A DNA stretch of 64,000 bases, taken from Amoeboaphelidium protococcarum. Its lineage: Eukaryota > Aphelidiomycota > Aphelidea. Positions 61,204 through 64,000 of the stretch are shown piece after piece. The notes beneath the pieces were generated by a model. The model was not told the origin of the DNA, did no database searches, and was given only the letters and a program-made list of their open reading frames with translations. Both the position numbers and the translations under genes were made by a program. The DNA is taken from NCBI GenBank assembly GCA_023515745.1, contig JALECJ010000256.1, positions 2,232,001-2,296,000 on the forward strand, written 5' to 3'. Each line of letters starts with the position of its first letter. The first letter of the stretch is position 1.

Positions 61204-63339
61204 TCACGCTTTAAACTTACCACCCATCTTTTCTCTCTTCAACAAGGCATTCTCATCACTCAACTTTCTACATTTCTGCTCAATCTCTTCCATTTTACGA
61301 CACGTATCCATGTACATCTTTTCAAATTTCGCCGCTTCGTCCTTGGCCATCTTGAGCTCCTTCTGAACAGACACAGCAGCAGCAGCGGGTACAGCGGAGC
61401 TCTTCACCTGACTATTGGCATCTTTCTGCGTCTGCACCTACAACTTGGAGATGGTGCTCTTTGCATCCATCAATTGTTTATGAATGTCGCGATATCTGGC
61501 TCCTTCAACATCCAGCTTGTCTTGCAGTTGCGCAATCTAATTCGTTAAATTGTCAAACTGAGCCAGAGCTTTATCAGCCTTTAGGGAGTCGACTTTACCT
61601 CCAAATTTGGCAATCTGCTCAGACTGGATTTAAATCTGTAATTGCAATCTCTAGTTTTCAATCTACAACTGCTTATACTTTCTATCATTGGAGACGCTTG
61701 CAGAGTGCTCGTTCGAAGTCGCAGCAGTCTTACTACTAGTTTAAGAAGACTTTGGAGTGGTCTAACTCTTCTAACCCGGAATCGCTTTTGTTGGACTTGA
61801 GCGTTTGGCGGATATAGGTCCGTTTTAACTAACTTTTGATGCCTTCTTCTCTTATTATTACTTACTAGGAGACTCTTAAGACTTCTTCGTCGTCTTCTTC
61901 ACAAACAACTTGTCAACATTCAATCTAGCCATCTATTCGGCAAACTCTTCAAATCTCACGTATCCACCCTGGTCTACATCAAACTTGTCAAAAATTTACT
62001 TGACAGACTTGGCGTCTGATAAATTAATTTTGAGCTCAGTATCAACACCATTCTTCTTCAGCACTGGAACAATCTTTGACTTGAAGCTCTCAAAATCAAT
62101 GCGGCCAGATTTCTAAGGATCACCTTGAATATAAACCTCATACAAGTCGCTGTAGTAGGCAAGAAAATACAACAGCATAGAGAATTCTTCAATCTCCACA
62201 TATCCGTTGCCACTAGCATCAGCAGACTTATAGGCGCGCATCACAGCCTTCTTATGCTTACCATAAGAATTAGGAAATAGTTCCACTAATGCCTTATCAA
62301 TCTCAGCCAGAGATAACTACCCAGATCCATTGTTATCGAATCTATTAAAAGTCTCCTTCAACGCTTCAGGTGTCAACTTCATACCAATACTCAGCTAATT
62401 TGGTAATCTATCTAAAGTTTCCTATTTAAACTGGTCCTAAATTGCGTGCTTTTCATCACTAGCTTATTGATCATTATCGATATGCAAACCATCAATCTAT
62501 TCAGTGACTTCATCATCTGTATCAACAACATCTAGTTACACAGCACTAGCTTAAGATAGCTTAGCATTCTCAGATACATCCTCCTTCTTGTTATTCACTG
62601 TTTATGAAGACTCAACTTGGCCTTTAACAGGAACCGCGAAATCCTTCAATGACATTTTACTCTCAGTGAACAGAGAATCAATCTTGAGTTTGGCAATCTC
62701 AATGCAGAATTCACCAAATCTCAAATATCCTGATGAATCTCCATCCAATGCTCTAAAGATTTACTCCACTTGAGCAGAATTTTTCAAATCGATACCCGAA
62801 GACTTCTGAATACTGTCAGCGACTCCATTTTTGACCAACAGAGGTACAATGTGTTGTTTAAATGAATCAATGCCCACTCGACCCTCTTTATTGACATCGC
62901 CAGCGTTGAAAACTTATTACAACTAATCAAAATAGGCCAGGGAGTACAGCAGCATCCCAAACTCTTTACGCCCAATGAATCCATCTCCGCTCGTATCGGC
63001 AGCTTTGTAAGCCTCCATCATGGCCTTCTTCTGACGGCCAATACTGTCTGGGTAGTAGATGCTGAGTGATTTATCAATCTCTGCCAGCGACAATCTTCCG
63101 GAACCATTATCATCAAATTGACTAAAAATCTCCTTTAACTGCTCTTTAGTAAACTCTATATCCATAGATAAAGTGGGTGGCAGGGACTTGTTGATCTTGT
63201 TTCCAGTTGCTGCAGAAGCTGACGACTACTGAACGTTCTCCTGAGCAGTAATTGTCTCTTTGATAGAACTTTATTTACCATCAGTTTTCACGGCGGACGC
63301 CTGCTTTTTGGACATTAATCCACTAATTGAAGGTGGCAT
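61204..63339 (-). CDS. EF-hand protein with duplicated EF modules and coiled-coil tail
   Basis: 711 residues, ATG 63339-63337 to TGA 61206-61204, single exon. Module 1 (about residues 57-215) has FDDNGSGRLSLAEID, ADTSGDGFIGRKEF, a weaker NAGDVNKEGRVGID and LDGDSSGYLRFGEF. Module 2 (about 330-490) repeats the order with FDNNGSGQLSLAEID, ADASGNGYVEIEEF, a degenerate third hand and FDVDQGGYVRFEEF. A Lys/Ser-rich linker and a coiled coil of about 130 residues end in KREKMGGKFKA. The modules are an internal duplication. Probably a calcium-binding structural or signalling protein; the family is not recognised. Confidence 0.8.
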
Positions 63340-63424
63340 GATGTTCCTACAATACCGTATAATATTCAGTACAGTACATGAAAGAGAGAAGAAAACAATG
63401 GCGATTTTTAGTGTTGGGCAGACT

Positions 63425-63555
63425 TGGACAATTTTGACTTGAATCGACTGACTCGAGTCAAAAAATGACTTGACTTAGACTTGACTTGGACTTGACTTGA
63501 CTTAGACTTGTGAATTCCTGGCGAAGTCAAGTCAGTCGACTCAAGTTGACTTATC
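63425..63555. repeat. GACTT-type minisatellite with inverted flank
   Basis: Irregular array of GACTTGACTTAGACTTGGACTT-like units (about 63465-63515), flanked by sequences that partly mirror each other (GACTGACTCGAGTC to the left, AGTCAGTCGACTC to the right). Located between the EF-hand gene and a hAT transposase end. Probably non-coding. Confidence 0.65.
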
Positions 63556-63645
63556 CGCGTTAAAGTGGTTTAGTAGAAAGCGCACTAATATAACGTAAAT
63601 ATAGGAATGTTGATTGATTAAATACTTCATTTCTCACGTCAGATT

Positions 63646-64000
63646 TCATTCTGCAGACGTCTGATCAACATCCTAATCCAATACATCTGCTAATGGTTGA
63701 TATATAACATAATCTCCATAGCAGAGTTTCTCGATTTAATACTTACTCTTTAAGAGCATACAGTTCCTGACCATTTTTTAACTTGAACGGTTTTTTCTAT
63801 CAGATATCATAAAGCCTGCTCTGCTAAACGCCTCCTCTGAAGGAACACTGGTTGCTGGCATACAGAGAATTTTTTTTGCTACCTTAGCTACAGCAGGAAA
63901 CTTGATTGTACCAGTACCTTTCCAAAATTCGACTATATCTTACTAAGTTTCAATTTCATTAGGTAAATAAGATAAGTAAGCCTCGACTTGTTATGCAACT
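63646..64000 (-). CDS. hAT-family transposase, C-terminal part
   Basis: A minus-strand frame enters from the right edge and ends at TGA 63648-63646. It reads VEAYLSYLPNEIE, DIVEFWKGTG, then ILCMPATSVPSEEAFSRAG and ISDRKNRSSQKMVRN. This is the hAT (Ac/Tam3) C-terminal dimerisation signature. UAR codons are used as Gln. The rest of the element lies outside, so integrity and termini cannot be judged. Confidence 0.85.

Noticed and set aside
61035-61223. Minus-strand ORF read as a continuation or separate membrane protein between the EF-hand and CCDC47-like genes
   Set aside because: The EF-hand frame ends at TGA 61206-61204; the ORF overlaps this end and shows no clear domain. Part of it may be an unresolved first exon of the CCDC47-like gene.

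Overview
The window is nuclear DNA of a eukaryote that reads UAA and UAG as glutamine and ends its genes at UGA. Conserved genes show this directly. The catalytic Gln of a Rab21-like GTPase is TAA, two Gln codons of RACK1 are TAG, and nearly every gene that I can follow to a recognisable C-terminus ends at TGA. Coding regions therefore look broken under the standard code but read through as long single frames. Introns are few, start GTAAG/GTATG/GTGTG, end in AG and are mostly 58-77 nt, with one of 229 nt. A U24 C/D snoRNA inside a RACK1 intron (as in yeast ASC1/snR24), a Bud4/anillin-type PH protein, a chromodomain Ty3/gypsy element and RFX-like and MEF2-like sites suggest an opisthokont, probably a fungal-side protist such as an aphelid with a reassigned code. 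A ciliate is less likely. The lineage call is inference.

Layout. 1-5.5 kb: the end of a Gln/Asn-rich protein, then receptor gene A, broken by a 1.26-kb insertion. 5.6-12 kb: tRNA-Val(AAC), a TAPT1 protein, a secreted PI-PLC X-domain protein, and convergent Rab21-like and Rab32-like GTPases. 12.1-20.5 kb: receptor gene C, carrying a nonsense codon and a 5-kb chromovirus with identical LTRs. 21-31.4 kb: housekeeping genes (mitochondrial uS15, DDX3/Ded1 helicase, GH47 mannosidase, RACK1 with U24, a 3CxxC zinc protein, a PA-TM-RING ubiquitin ligase). 31.7-44.6 kb: receptors D and E (intact) and F (no kinase), with retroelement debris between E and F. 45-50.4 kb: small secreted proteins, a UMP-CMP kinase and an anillin-like protein. 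50.6-55.7 kb: a second type of receptor kinase and a Pro/Ser/Gln-rich membrane protein. 55.7-64 kb: a DDX21-like helicase, NOP16, a universal stress protein, a CCDC47-like ER protein, an EF-hand protein and the end of a hAT transposase.

The most distinctive content is the receptor family (A, C, D, E, F). Each has a signal peptide, a beta-propeller-like ectodomain, a Thr-rich mucin-like stalk and a transmembrane helix; four have a TKL-like kinase whose HRD motif is HND. All five carry a MEF2-like site 137-184 bp upstream. The family is being reshaped by gene conversion, mobile-element insertion and loss of the kinase. Other points of note are a gag-UGA-CUA-pol readthrough arrangement in the chromovirus, a Rab whose prenylation Cys-Cys is followed by UAA, and two pairs of 14-bp palindromes with identical 33-bp spacing.
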